This document shows positions 46,249 to 56,558 of a DNA stretch of 64,000 nt, one piece after another. The translations under genes were made by a program, and so were the position numbers. The notes beneath the pieces are model-generated. The model was given only the letters and a program-made list of their open reading frames with translations. It made no database searches and was not told the origin of the DNA. Positions within the stretch are counted from its first letter, which is position 1. Every line of letters starts with the position of its first letter. Source of the stretch: Stenopsyche tienmushanensis (lineage: Eukaryota > Arthropoda > Insecta > Trichoptera > Stenopsychidae); contig WACJ01000117.1 in the NCBI GenBank assembly GCA_008973525.1, positions 682,001 to 746,000 of the forward strand, in the 5' to 3' direction.

Positions 46249-47004
46249 TTTATATTGCTTCCTATGTTCTACGCCAAAATGGACTCAGATGCATTTATAT
46301 ATCATTATAATTATTTTTGCACGTACCATGATTTTATTCGAAGCGTCTGCTCGCTTAAATACGTAGTAGACATATACGTCTACCTCTCTGACAGTGATCC
46401 TGTTTATTTTGTGCAGCAGACGTAGCGAACCACCATAGTTGACTGACTCGACTATCCAGTTAGTTTTGACTAGACGAGATGCATTATTTTTTACGGTTCA
46501 CCGGAGGTCTTTAATCTTTTACGGAGCATCCAAGATATGTGTCGGAAGTACCGAAGGAAATCGTATTTATTGAATGAATCGACCGGTTTATTCGTTGCCA
46601 ATTGAGACCTTCCATCGTCGAGAATTGATTCGATGGACCGCGGGTCCGGCGAAATGACCGTTTAGCGAATTTCATGAAATGTATGGAAATTTTATGGGCA
46701 ATGCCTAGGGTTTTATGGTGATTGCGTTGGCATCGCAAAAGTCCATGACGAATGTCCAATATGACCCCGTCGTAAATCATCAATATGGCTCATTTTATGG
46801 CGTTTGTGGATGATGCGGTCTCGAATATTGTATGCTGAAAAGTCGTCGATCGTGAGACCGCGTCTAGATATTAATTGGAGTACACTGCCGTTGTGATGAT
46901 TACCTCGCAATTACAGAGAAAGATTCTGACATTGTCAATTATGGTTTTGGGTTAAGAGCATGTACCTACACCGAAATATCAAGGGCTCCTGATATCGGGG
47001 GTTT
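46249..47004. other. unassigned sequence
   Basis: Minus-strand frames at 46511-46783 and 46713-46910 have no recognised domain. Confidence 0.35.
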
Positions 47005-47230
47005 TTTTTTGTTCCGCGCATCTGTCGGCCATTTTGTTCAGTCACAACAAATTCTTGCGATGGAGAGGTCGTCGCGCACTCCCGCCAACTCCCGTCATCC
47101 GTTTTTTGATTTTGCAGAATAATACCGCCGCGAATATCCATTGGAAGTTTATGGTGGTGATGTGATGAGTCGACAACATGTCACGAAGTGGGCTAGGCTT
47201 GTTCAGAGAAGGCCTACTGATACTCACGAC
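47005..47230 (+). pseudogene. mariner deletion derivative, copy E (N-terminal part)
   Basis: It starts gcatctgtcggccattttgt then ttgcgatggagaggtcgtcg as in copies C and F. The frame reads EYRREYPLEVYGGDVMSRQ-like, HVTKWARLFREG and LTDTHD. It ends exactly at ctcacgac (47223-47230), the same 8 bp that is duplicated around the hAT MITE in copy C. Copy G (48638-49018) picks up about where E would continue, so E and G may be one element split by 1.4 kb. Confidence 0.65.
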
Positions 47231-47500
47231 TAGAGGTCCCAATCGAATATATTTACCCTTTTTTACAATATTTGTATAAGTCGAATATTTATAAAATTAT
47301 TCGGATATTATTCATTTTTTTGTTAAGTAATTTAGAAAGTAAATTCGTAGAAAAATCAAGTATAGATAACATCTCATTTGAAATTTTGGATGCATTTTTG
47401 TTTTCAAACTGGTTATCAGGGAGATTCTGTGAGAAACTATCGTGTCGATTTCTTCTACTTATTTTTAGTGTCAATTATTGCTATTCGTTAAGTATTTGAT
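47231..47500 (+). mobile_element. possible hAT-like element start
   Basis: TAGAGGTCCCAATCGAATAT begins right after ctcacgac. TAGAGG plus a tcgaatat stretch is the style of a hAT end. A minus-strand frame (47289-47474) is open but not recognised. No matching right end with ctcacgac was found. Confidence 0.3.
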
Positions 47501-47660
47501 AGTTCGTGCGGCACCCACTTATCCAGCATTTTTATCTTTCCTATTTCGACATTATTTATGCCTTTTTTGAATTATTCTTTACACAAATCGATCCTTCTCT
47601 GAATTCTTAGTATTTGTTTGGCAGCCTTCGATAGTGAACCATCTTAGTGAATTTATAAAC

Positions 47661-48110
47661 ATGGAAAAAATTGGTTGTCATAAAGTGATACAATACTTTT
47701 ATTTGAAAGGTCTCAGTCCAACTAATAACAAATCCAAGCTAGATTCTACTCTAGAGGAGTCTGCTTATTTGTTTACAACAGTAAGATATTGGGTGGCAGA
47801 GTTTAAACGAAGCCGTACGAGCTGTCAAGACGAACAGCGCGGCTGTCGACCAAATGAGGAAACCACCCCAGAAATGGTGAAGAAAATGCACAAAATGCTA
47901 TTGGATGACCGTCGACTGTAAGTGCGTGAGCTGACAGACATGGTAGGCCTTTCAAAAATGCTGTATATCGTATATTGACTAAAAATTTGGACATGAGAAA
48001 GCTGTGCGCAAGATGGGTGCCGTGTTTGCCCACAATGGAACAAAAACATCGTCGTGATGATGTTTCAATCGAGTGACTAGGGCCGGGTTTTTGCATCAAT
48101 CTAGTATGAA
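47661..48110 (+). pseudogene. mariner transposase fragment, third family (cecropia-like)
   Basis: From ATG at 47661: MEKIGCHKVIQYFYLKGLSP, a YWVAEFKRSRTS block, DEQRGCRPNEETTPEMVKKM and HKMLLDDRRL, then a TAA. After frameshifts VRELTDMVGLS and KNAVYRILTKNLDMRKLCA, RWVPCLPTMEQKHRRDD. This is the N-terminal half of a mariner transposase: helix-turn-helix region, WVAEFKRGR linker, GRP-type hook and the RKLCARWVP block. It ends near a garbled ETW motif at about 48110. No terminal repeats were found. Confidence 0.8.
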
Positions 48111-48194
48111 ACTTGGACTACGTGGACCTTCCACTGACTCGAGCTATTTATTGGTCACGTTATTCTGTTACCAAGTATGCATTTAGTCCCGAAA

Positions 48195-48340
48195 ATGGAC
48201 GCAAAGGACCTTAAAAGAGGACGGAGTGGCCACAAGGTCTGTGTATCCAACCGGTCCGCTTTTCGGACCACATACACGATGAATAAACGCCTCGCGATCG
48301 GACGCCATACCTGAACACGCCCACAAAACGATTACGAACT
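48195..48340 (-). pseudogene. R1-like ORF2 C-terminal fragment
   Basis: ccttaaaagaggacggagtg, gccacaaggtctgtgtatcc and ccgcttttcggaccacatac are the same block as at 3310-3390 and 4900-4970. On the minus strand it encodes a worn version of the C-terminal tail. Confidence 0.5.
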
Positions 48341-48576
48341 CTCGCATCTGGCGCCTGTTTTGCTACATCCTTGGCTTTCACTGTATTGTGTCCCAATTTG
48401 AACTCACAAATAATCTACAAAAAGCTTTTTGTTGGCGCCATTCTGTTAAAAGTCATTGAAAACAATAGAAATAGAAAAAACACTCAATTTTAAAAGACAA
48501 TTAAATATGTAATATATTACCTTTGCCAATTTCAAATAGTCAAAATCAATGTTTGACGGTGTGGATTGTGTTGTGT

Positions 48577-48638
48577 AATATATAATAAAATTGGCTGGCT
48601 ATTATTCTAGTCCAGCCAGGGATATATAATAAAATTGG
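48577..48638. repeat. direct repeat around a small hairpin
   Basis: atatataataaaattgg occurs twice (about 48577-48595 and 48620-48638). Between them ggctgg and ccagcc form a stem around ctattattctagt. Confidence 0.55.
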
Positions 48639-49018
48639 TGATTTCTGACGAACTTGTGCAAAAAATTGAAGACCAAGTGCGAAATGACCACCTTGTGACG
48701 CTTAACGACCCCCACAAAGAATTTCCTGAGATTTCTCGAAGTCTCTTTGGTAATATTGTGTTGGAAAAACTTGGTTACGGCGAGTTGTGTGCTCCATGGG
48801 TGTCCAGAATGTTCACTGTCAAAATAGCGTGACCGCCGCGCGTGAACTTTTGGATCGTTTTGCACAGGAGGGAGAAGCTTTTCTGGGCTCATTGTGACGG
48901 GGAACGAAACGTGGGTATGTCACTATACCCCAGAATCCGAAAGACAATCTTGCATACAAAAGCTGGTGTCAAGACTACAGAAATGTCTCGATCTCGATCT
49001 GATTAAAAAAATATTGTT
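48638..49018 (+). pseudogene. mariner deletion derivative, copy G
   Basis: The frame reads VISDELVQKIEDQVRND, LVTLNDPHKEFPEISRSLFG, NIVLEKLGYGELCAPWV, SRMFTVKIA stop. In shifted frames LLDRFAQEGEAFLG, a VTGNETWVCHYTPESERQS block (the usual DETW has Asn for Asp) and then directly IQKLVSRLQKCLDLDL. The transposase centre is deleted, even more closely than in A. It is the easiest copy to read in the window. Confidence 0.8.
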
Positions 49019-50335
49019 TTTTTAAAATTCTTCTAGCATTAAACGTGATTCTTTTCACCCGCAAGCAATGTGTTAAGGGATTTGTTGATTGAAATATAAT
49101 TACAAATCGAACGATCGAATTATCAAATGCAAGTGAACGGTGAAATTTAACGCATGCGAAGGATATCCACTTAATCATTTCATGTGCAAGTTTTCGTATG
49201 TTACATACGAGATTTCAGATTGAGATACTGCGGTTTTGCTGCATTAACTTTGAATTAAATTTACTGCCCATTCGAAGTCCATATTTTGTGCAATTAATAC
49301 TCGAGCTAAGCTCTGCGAAGCCGTCATCTTAACGCTTGTCCATGTCCGTTCCGCATAAGTCATACGATTGTGACCGTGGCTTACCTCACATTTAAACTGC
49401 GTTAACAATATAAGAAAATGCGTAGTGATTTTTCAACTCGGACATTCTTCGGCTCATATGTTAGTGCTTAAAGTGTTTCCCGGTGAAAGCAGATATTTGC
49501 AGCTGAAATTAATGGCTGGGTTTATACAGCAGTTAATTCCACTCCCACGCCTATCTGGAATCTAACACCGAAGAAATAGAAACTCCGTCCTGGTGCAAGG
49601 AGACGCCTTCGTAGTCGGTTCGAAAGTGCATGCATGACTCATAATTGCATACATGCATCGATGGGAAAAGGAGACGAGAACACAGAGCCGCATTTGTCAA
49701 CCAGGACCGTCTCATACTTTAAGCGAATCGTACGAGATTTATGCGTTCGTAATTAGAGGTGAATTAATAATGTCATGTTGCTTCCCAGCGTGTGCTCGAA
49801 AGCGTGAAACGTCGCGTTTTATATACTAACGGAGGCAATAAATCTTATTCTCGAAGATGGACCGTTTAGCAGACTCTTCAATGAGGAGATCATATAGATT
49901 TTCATGAAAAGGTGCATCGTGAGCTGATGGCGATCGTCGTTTGTCACGCTAAGTTGCATCAGATGCAAGATAAATGCTAACCTTATGGTAAAAATGCAAA
50001 TACCACATAGGCTCAGTCATGCAGCTGGTCCGAGACCTGTCGCCCGGGGCGCCCTGAATTTAATAGATTCGACTGGCTGTATATCAACGTGTGCTTTGAA
50101 GACCAGCCGTCGAGTATACCATATGTAGTCGTGCTATGGTTTAAATAGATTAATGTGTATTATGAAAGAATTTCTAATATGCTTCGAGGCTCATTTTTCT
50201 TCGACGTAGGAAATTTTTTTACGATTGCAAAATGTGTAGTAAAATTACAGTAACTTTTGCATTCATTCAATCATATTGTTTGGACTTTCTTCAAACATCA
50301 AATTGCATTATTTAAATGCAAATGGATGTCAATGC
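49019..50335. other. unassigned sequence
   Basis: No gene or repeat recognised across 1.3 kb. Confidence 0.4.
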
Positions 50336-50339
50336 AAAC

Positions 50340-50724
50340 ATCGAACTCTTCCGTCTCTCTTCAGATGCAATGTGTTATTTTAACAGCGCCATCTCTTGTG
50401 GCCCTGCGGAGACATTGCACCTGCATACCGACGGATCGCTTCTTGCGCGTGCATCGTTGCCGGTTGGGTAGCGACGCGCAGGAGGCGGGAGTCGGGAGAG
50501 TCGTCAGTTAGCCTTGGCTGCGAGAGATCGTCCCTCATGCAGCCAGATCTCTCTCTTGTGTGGAATAAATAGTTATTTAAAGGTGAGTCTTTATATTCGA
50601 AGCCCGTCTATTACCATCCATCCGTCCATAAACACCGCTAGCGCGGCCAGCCCGACGAGCACGTAGGGAGCAGGGTGCCACACGGGGACTCTGCCCCCGA
50701 GAGCGCCCCCACCTCAACGTTACA
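50340..50724 (+). mobile_element. solo LTR, hairpin-bearing family
   Basis: It runs from ctcttccgtctctcttcaga and caatgtgttattttaacagc through the hairpin at about 50515-50545, AATAAA at 50564-50569, cacggggactctgcccccga, and ends cctcaacgttaca at 50724. No PBS follows, so it is a solo LTR or 3' LTR. The 5' ~80 bp seen in the 53955 copy are missing. Confidence 0.7.
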
Positions 50725-50784
50725 ATTCAATTATCCAATAGAAGAAGTGTCGTCGAAATATGGAATAAGGTTATATAAAAAAGT

Positions 50785-50960
50785 TTTCTCTCAAGACCGC
50801 GCAGCGTGCATGAAGCTTGTATATCAATAAATGAACCTTAACACTGTTGATAGCACACAACACTCGTTCATTTCTTCGCGCAAACATACACAATACACAC
50901 GTGTCTTTGGTTTTACTAACAAAATAATGCACTTGTTGAAGCTTAACCCCTTTAACGTAA
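50785..50960 (-). repeat. dispersed repeat PB-A
   Basis: Inverted, gtgttgtgtgctatcaacag, tgttaaggttcatttattga, tatacaagcttcatgcacg and ctgcgcggtcttgag match 4150-4210. Confidence 0.55.
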
Positions 50961-51232
50961 CGTTTCACCGTTAAAAGTGTCATCCGTAGTGACACGATCT
51001 TTTCGCCGCTAGCGGATACGTACGTCATATCTAGTGTACGAAAATAGTATATCATCAAATTCGAACAAGTCAGTTTTCGAGTTGAATCATTCTTACATTT
51101 AACGTACACAACACTGCAATCGGACAAATCCGTAATTTTCCAATGAGGTTTGCTTAACTTTCACAATGCGGATATATTCGTCATACCCACTTTGCATGGA
51201 CTTTGGTCTTGACGGATATATACGTCATATCG
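50944..51232 (+). repeat. TTAACCCC-type end with GGATA-TACGTCATA repeats
   Basis: ttaacccctttaacgtaacg is a TTAA-type start. Three copies of cggata(c/t)(g/a)tacgtcatatc follow at 51013-51031, 51169-51187 (tattcgtcatacc) and 51213-51231. They sit in the same orientation. Confidence 0.4.
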
Positions 51233-51544
51233 TTGGGTCGATCGATATAACAGCGTTTCAAATGGAATCACTTTTGTTACTACGATGAGCTTAAAGGCGC
51301 TATGAATCAATTTTCATAATATTTGAGAAGTTGAGTTTTATGTGGCTTTCTACTATTTATTATGATTCTGAGAAGACCGCCAACAATCTAAGAAGACCTC
51401 ATACCTAATGGTTTTCAATCAGATACGGACAAATTCTCTAGTTTGTACTCTATGAATAAAAAAAAGATTGAAATATTCTATTCCTTTATAGAAATACAAG
51501 TGATTCTTTGTGTTTGAAAAACTTGACGACTGGAAATTTAATTG
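51233..51544. other. unassigned AT-rich sequence
   Basis: Nothing recognised. Confidence 0.4.
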
Positions 51545-51725
51545 AAATGTGACCAAAGATGTGTTTGCAAAATGTGCATGGGTGCCTTTACAGCATTATA
51601 TTTCCGTCGATGTACGAGTGTATGATGAGATGCAAGACACTATCTCCGTCTCTGTCTCCGATTTACAATATCCGCCCTCAATGTGCGAGAATGCTGTTTC
51701 TATATTACTTGCGTTTTTTTATTCT
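51545..51725 (+). repeat. dispersed repeat PB-B, internal part
   Basis: gggtgcctttacagcattat, cgatgtacgagtgtatgatg and gacactatctccgtctctgt correspond to 23200-23260 and, inverted, to 55100-55190. Confidence 0.5.
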
Positions 51726-53300
51726 CATTCGCGTTGATTTTGATTTATGAATAATTTAAAAAATGTACATATTGAAGAATAAAAAATAATTCAGAGCTGA
51801 AACAAAGCCAGTGTTGTATAATTTTGGGTTTCGTCTGGATGTGAAAGCTGACCAACTGTGCAACGACCCGTGGAAATTTTCCATCAGTCTGCTGAAGTTT
51901 ATGAAAAATTTCAACGAAAAATGCTATTTCATGTATGGAAAATGTTTGATTTTACTCGCCCAAATGTGGAATATTAGATGCGATTTTATACAGAGGCAAT
52001 GAATAAAAGAACAGCGTACTTACGAAGAATGAGATTGTTGATGAAATTTGGTACTCACCTGAAACAAAGAGAATATCGTTAAGAAAACTTAATTATACTT
52101 TTTATAAATAGATTCTATGGGAGGACGTGGGTTGGGAGTCATCATTAGGATGCCTTTTTTGTTAAAATAAAGCAGGTAAGTGGATGACTCGGGCTTTAAT
52201 AAGATATCCCTGGTTAAGTACATTTCCACCCACGTGCGAATAGGTGAGTACATTTTAGTGCTTCGAGAGAAACAACACTAGACTAACATGTCTCATGACG
52301 CTTTTAATCCGTGTTCGATTGAATTAACAGTTCTCAGTCACTTGGATTTTAATGAGATACCATCTAAGGATCGGCAATCTCATCTTAAAGGCACACATTA
52401 TAAGACAGGACAGCCAAGGAAGGCAAGGGCAAGTCCACAGTCGACTGTCTTAATCAAGCGTCTTCCAATCCACATGTCATTAGGGCCTCGACATGCAACA
52501 AAAAACCAATCAAAGATCACAGTAAATCTCAAACATCTCCAACACAATGGCTCATTTAGGGACAAAGGATGAGTTTGCAGCATAAGAACCGTAATGACGG
52601 CACCGGAATTGATCCAATCATCATGATTGCATATACATATTATGTGCCTTGTGCAAACGCACAAAGTACTCCGCAACAAAAAAATGCTTTATCTCCAAGA
52701 TATTGCCCTATATTTAAGGATTTTGAACATTTATCGCGGATAATGTATGCGCGGTCATGAACGAGGATATCAGGACGATGCCAGGCGCGTCCCTGCAGGG
52801 AGATTTATAAGGAAATTCGTTAATGCATACAAAAAGTCGTTGTATGCACCTGCTGCATGCCATCAAAAATGTCTAAGGCACTGAACGCATTCATAAACGG
52901 GAATACTTTTATTGCCCGCCAGAACGAAGCAATGTAAGAATTTAATATTTGCCAGGGAGGACGTCGCCCGTGACGATATTAATTCGGCTGACGAAGAGAG
53001 CATCTGAAAATTGAGTCGTTTCAGCATAAGGATTTAAAATCTCAAAGACACAAAGCAGGACTTGGACCGCAGAGGCATAAATTTGGCTCAATTGGATGTT
53101 ATTTGTCGGAAACTTTTAAATAAGTTTAAGTTAAGTGTCGCTGCGAATCCAGGGGATAATTATAAAACGATCCGCTCTGGTAATTTGAAACTTTTTCGCT
53201 CTCAAAACTTGTGTTTTTTGCGCAGAGCTCGAATTTTTAGCATGTACTTACAAGTGTAACCCGGAATTTTATTGTACAGATTTATTCTATCAGATAGGAA
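51726..53300. other. unassigned sequence
   Basis: Overlapping frames at 52288-52572 (plus, 94 codons) and 52398-52679 (minus, 93 codons) have no recognised domain. No terminal repeats seen. Confidence 0.35.
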
Positions 53301-53610
53301 GCGTCTTGATCCTATCACTGAAGAAAGAAGGAGAAAAGTAGCATCCTCTGTTGCGCAACGCGTAATTGTACGTTTTCATTCAAGCAGTCTTAGTTTCATC
53401 TAGCAATATCAAGACAAGAATCTCAAAATATCGCTGAAATCACTTTTCCAGCATATCGTTTCTCGACTTTCAGACATTCACGAAACTTTTGGGCCCAAAC
53501 AAACACTTGAAATTTTCACGCCTTCGTTTAAGAGAAAACTAATAATTACGCGTTGCGCAACAGAAGATGCTATTTCTCACCTTATTCCTTCAGTGATGTA
53601 ATCAAGACGC
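53301..53610. mobile_element. foldback MITE with ~70-bp arms
   Basis: The arms (53301-53368 and 53542-53610) start gcgtcttgat and share atcactgaag, agtagcatc or atagcatct, then ctgttgcgcaacgcgtaatt. About 58 of 68 positions pair. The centre is about 170 bp without coding. Flanks do not show a clear target duplication, so the superfamily is unknown. Confidence 0.75.
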
Positions 53611-53718
53611 TCTCTACCCAATGGATTTTTATTTGAATGAAGGGTAAGGATATATGGGGAAAAGCTAAAAGTCGTTGCGTTTTATCACTGAATTGTTATT
53701 ATGCATAAAATCATTTAA

Positions 53719-53900
53719 CCATTCGGTACGGAGAACAAACATGCTATGCTCTAATGTAAATCCATTTTTTTTCAGGACTTCGCAGCACGTGTAAAGCTTT
53801 TACGATGTAAATGAACCTATGAAGCGTGATAAAAGCAGGTTCTAACAGAATAGTGGATTTACATCAAAGCATAGCATGTTTGTTCTCCTTAACGAATTGA
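53719..53900. mobile_element. short TTAA-flanked foldback MITE
   Basis: TTAA lies at 53715-53718 and 53901-53904. Arms ggagaacaaacatgctatgc and tctaatgtaaatcca (53730-53766) pair with 53855-53890 with one or two differences. The 182-bp body contains tcaggacttcgcagcacgtg and atgaacct, a decayed piece of repeat PB-A, so PB-A probably belongs to the same TTAA family. Confidence 0.75.
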
Positions 53901-53954
53901 TTAATTAGGGAAAAATTGCATTGGATTTTGAATAAGGGCGATCAATAATGAAGT

Positions 53955-54272
53955 TGTAGCGTGGGCGATTTGCCATCCCCGCGTAGTAGCGCTGTTAACG
54001 ACATCTTCCATCTCTCTTCAGGTGCAATGTGTTATTTTAACAGCGCCATCTCTTGTGGCCCTGTGTAGACATTGCATCTGCATACCGACCGATCGCTTCT
54101 TGCGCGTGCACCGTTGCCATTTGAGGAGTGACGCGCAGGAGGCGGGAGTCGGGGGAGTCGTCGGTTAGCCTTGGCTGCGGGAGGTCGTCCTTCCTGCAGC
54201 CAGATCTCTCTCTCTCTCGTGTGAAATAAATAGTTATTTAGAGAAGAGAGTCTTTCTATTCGACGCCCGTCT
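53955..54272 (+). mobile_element. LTR, hairpin-bearing family, 5' part complete
   Basis: It begins TGTAGCGTGGGCGATTTG and runs through ccccgcgtagtagcgctgtt, caatgtgttattttaacagc, the hairpin at about 54174-54202, AATAAA at 54225-54230 and ttcgacgcccgtct. It breaks off at 54272 where aactgaaccgattcg starts. Confidence 0.7.
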
Positions 54273-54627
54273 GGAACTGAACCGATTCGAAAATATCGGT
54301 TTTATCGATTTGGTACAGGTCTTACGCGAAAGAGTTTGGTTTTTTTGTGTTAATATTATATATGCGACCTTCACCATTCTTATGCAGATTTTGTTTGCTA
54401 TGTATCCAGACTGGGACTTCCAGATTTCAATATATAAATATGTTCTAATTCTATTTCTATATATAATAGATATAAACATTTTGAACGGAACCGGAACGAA
54501 TACTAAAATGAAAAACATAACGGTTCAAAGCCTTGATATTTAAGGCATGCTGGAAAAATATTTTCATTTGATTTGATTCATGATGTAAGGCTAATCGAAC
54601 CAGCTGAAGTCAGGGTGGATGCAATAA
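54273..54627. other. decayed hAT-like stretch
   Basis: aacggaaccggaacgaatac and cataacggttcaaagcc (54482-54535) relate to 8040-8150 inverted. No element can be delimited. Confidence 0.3.
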
Positions 54628-54819
54628 TTGAACTTGCTAAATTTATATCCGGGGGAAGACTTTAACGATATGAATGTCGAGGATATTCAAGAATTACCGG
54701 TGGAAGAAGAGACTGATGAAGCAAATTTAGTGGAAATGGCATCTGAGATAATCCTAAATTTAGCACAGATGATAACGATTATTTGGAAGCATTTTACCCT
54801 AAAAAGTATAAAGCCTTGA
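54628..54819 (+). pseudogene. possible pogo/Tigger-like transposase tail
   Basis: An acidic frame reads LYPGEDFNDMNVEDIQELPV then EEETDEANLVEMASE. The pattern of D-x-x-VEDI-x-EL followed by T-x-E-x-L-x-EM resembles the acidic tail after the DDE domain in pogo/Tigger-type transposases. The DDE domain itself is not seen, so this is tentative. Confidence 0.3.
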
Positions 54820-55038
54820 GTTTTTTGAATGAAGATCACTGACAGATTTAAGAGCGAACTTAATTTAAACAATGAAATTGATCAGGCCAAAGGTGATAAT
54901 GGGTTTTGCTGAAGATACTGCTGAAGAAAGCTCCGAAAATTTAGTCAATACGAAAATATCTTCGTTTGATAGTAATACCGCAGAAAACTTTATGTAATTT
55001 TACAAGATAACAAACTCAAGCATTCATTATTTAATTGT

Positions 55039-55190
55039 TAACCCGTTGGTGAGGAATCCCGCATATTTGCGTTCGGACTCAAGTGATACAGAAAGAGCAT
55101 TCTCGCGCGAGATTGTGAATCGGAGATAGAGACGGAAAGTCTTGCGTCTCATCATACACTCATATATCGATGGTAAAGTCGTGCTGCAAA
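55039..55190 (+). repeat. dispersed repeat PB-B, left terminus
   Basis: TTAA followed by cccgttggtgaggaatcccg and catatttgcgttcggactca, then agtgatacagaaagagcatt, the same as 29691-29745 and inverted 23255-23316. The interior cttgcgtctcatcatacact fits the other copies. Confidence 0.55.
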
Positions 55191-55324
55191 TGTACCCCAA
55201 CACGTTTAAATGTTACATAATGTGATACATAGCACTTTTAAAATTCATCACGGTAACAAAAATGATTCTATTCGAAACGCTATTGTATCGATTGTATTGA
55301 TCGCCCCAAATTTGTCTAATTTCA

Positions 55325-55390
55325 AGCTTAAGGTTCATTTATTGATATACAAGCTTGACTCACGCTGAGCGGTCCTGACATACACAGACG
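55325..55390 (+). repeat. dispersed repeat PB-A, fragment
   Basis: aaggttcatttattgatata, caagcttgactcacgctga and gcggtcctgaca match 4165-4225. It lies 135 bp after the PB-B terminus, in the same order as seen elsewhere, so PB-A and PB-B may be two parts of one element. Confidence 0.5.
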
Positions 55391-55590
55391 CGGTGTTGAG
55401 AGTAATCCAAACTGAGTTCTAGAATAATTTCTCGTCCATTTCTATCATCTCCTGGGTCAATTAGCGACTTGCACTCCGTATTGCTTAAATTATCACATGA
55501 CGAGGATCCTCTGAATGCGTGCATTCATCAACGCGAATGACGATGACGATAGCTCATCAGCCATTGTGTACGTAGCTGGAATTGCCGCTT

Positions 55591-56076
55591 TCATCTTAAT
55601 CGGAGCCGACCCAAGAAGTCGAGCGTCGGAGAAGATGAGCATAATGAAGATAATGCAAGGAAACATGCACCGATGAATAAGGACGCATTTGTTTGCCTTC
55701 GTTGCATCATCTCTAAACGGCGTCCTTTGATACTTTTGAAAAATGCCTTCATCCAGAGGACACCTGGAATGGCTAAATACCGAATTGCAGCATACCGGCT
55801 TTTCACAAAGCGGGCATTTTCAGAAGATTTACGCAAATGCAAAGTACAAATATTTGCGTTGAAATTTACGATTGTCGGTATTTGTTCTCGAAACAAAGAG
55901 CAAATAGTGCCCAGCATCGAAGAAAACAAACACGGGAAGTATCTGAGCAGAAATGTATGCGCTTGGGAAGAATCGTACTTTGATTTCATTCCTTCGACTA
56001 CTTTCCTAATTAACACACCCCCGTTCGAGAGGCAATCATGTAATATTTTCGTCCAAATGTGTTGAAGTATCTTCAT
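55591..56076 (-). other. unrecognised 161-codon open frame with signal-like internal start
   Basis: The minus-strand frame is the second longest in the window. An internal Met pair at 55705-55710 starts MMQRRQTNASLFIGACFLAL then SSLCSSS, which looks like an N-terminal signal peptide. The frame stops 40 codons later with no clear GT donor. The opposite strand is also open (55673-56065), which weakens both. No family is recognised. Confidence 0.25.
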
Positions 56077-56079
56077 CTT

Positions 56080-56554
56080 TAAAAGGATGTCTAAATTTAG
56101 GCATTTTTACATTTGAAAAATCTTGTAAATTACAGCATCTACGGTAATGACATGATCAAATAAGGATATGGTATAGGGTGCGGCAGGGAAAATTCCTTAT
56201 TTAAAACGCGCACACTTGAGCGACAGTTATTCCAAGAAGGATAAAGTGACGCTCATTCGAAAGAGTGGAACCTAACGTTTTATCTGTATTATGCTTTTTG
56301 TTTATCATTAATGACTTTTAGAAATTTATAAAAAAAATCCCGACAGCTCGTATTTTTGCATTAATATATTTTGTTGTAAAAATCTTCCTCAATAATTTTA
56401 ATCAGAGGTGACCAAATTTCTGTATAGTAGATTAGATTTTGGGTCCTTATTCAAGCGGCCCGGGTTCAAATCTAGATGTTAAGGAGAAAAAATCACCCTA
56501 CCAATGAATTTGAAGTATTAAAACTTCCAATCAATCATTTAAATTTTAAAAATA
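56080..56554. other. unassigned AT-rich sequence
   Basis: Nothing convincing. A B-box-like gggttcaaatctag lies at about 56461-56474 without a matching A box or stem. Confidence 0.35.
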
Positions 56555-56558
56555 TTAA

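Noticed and set aside
30550..52070. Matching splice-donor-like tactcacctgaaacaaa at about 30558 and 52054
   Set aside because: Only about 17 bases agree, with no open exon attached on either side.
56450..56480. gggttcaaatctag, B-box-like
   Set aside because: The T stem does not pair and there is no A box at the right distance.
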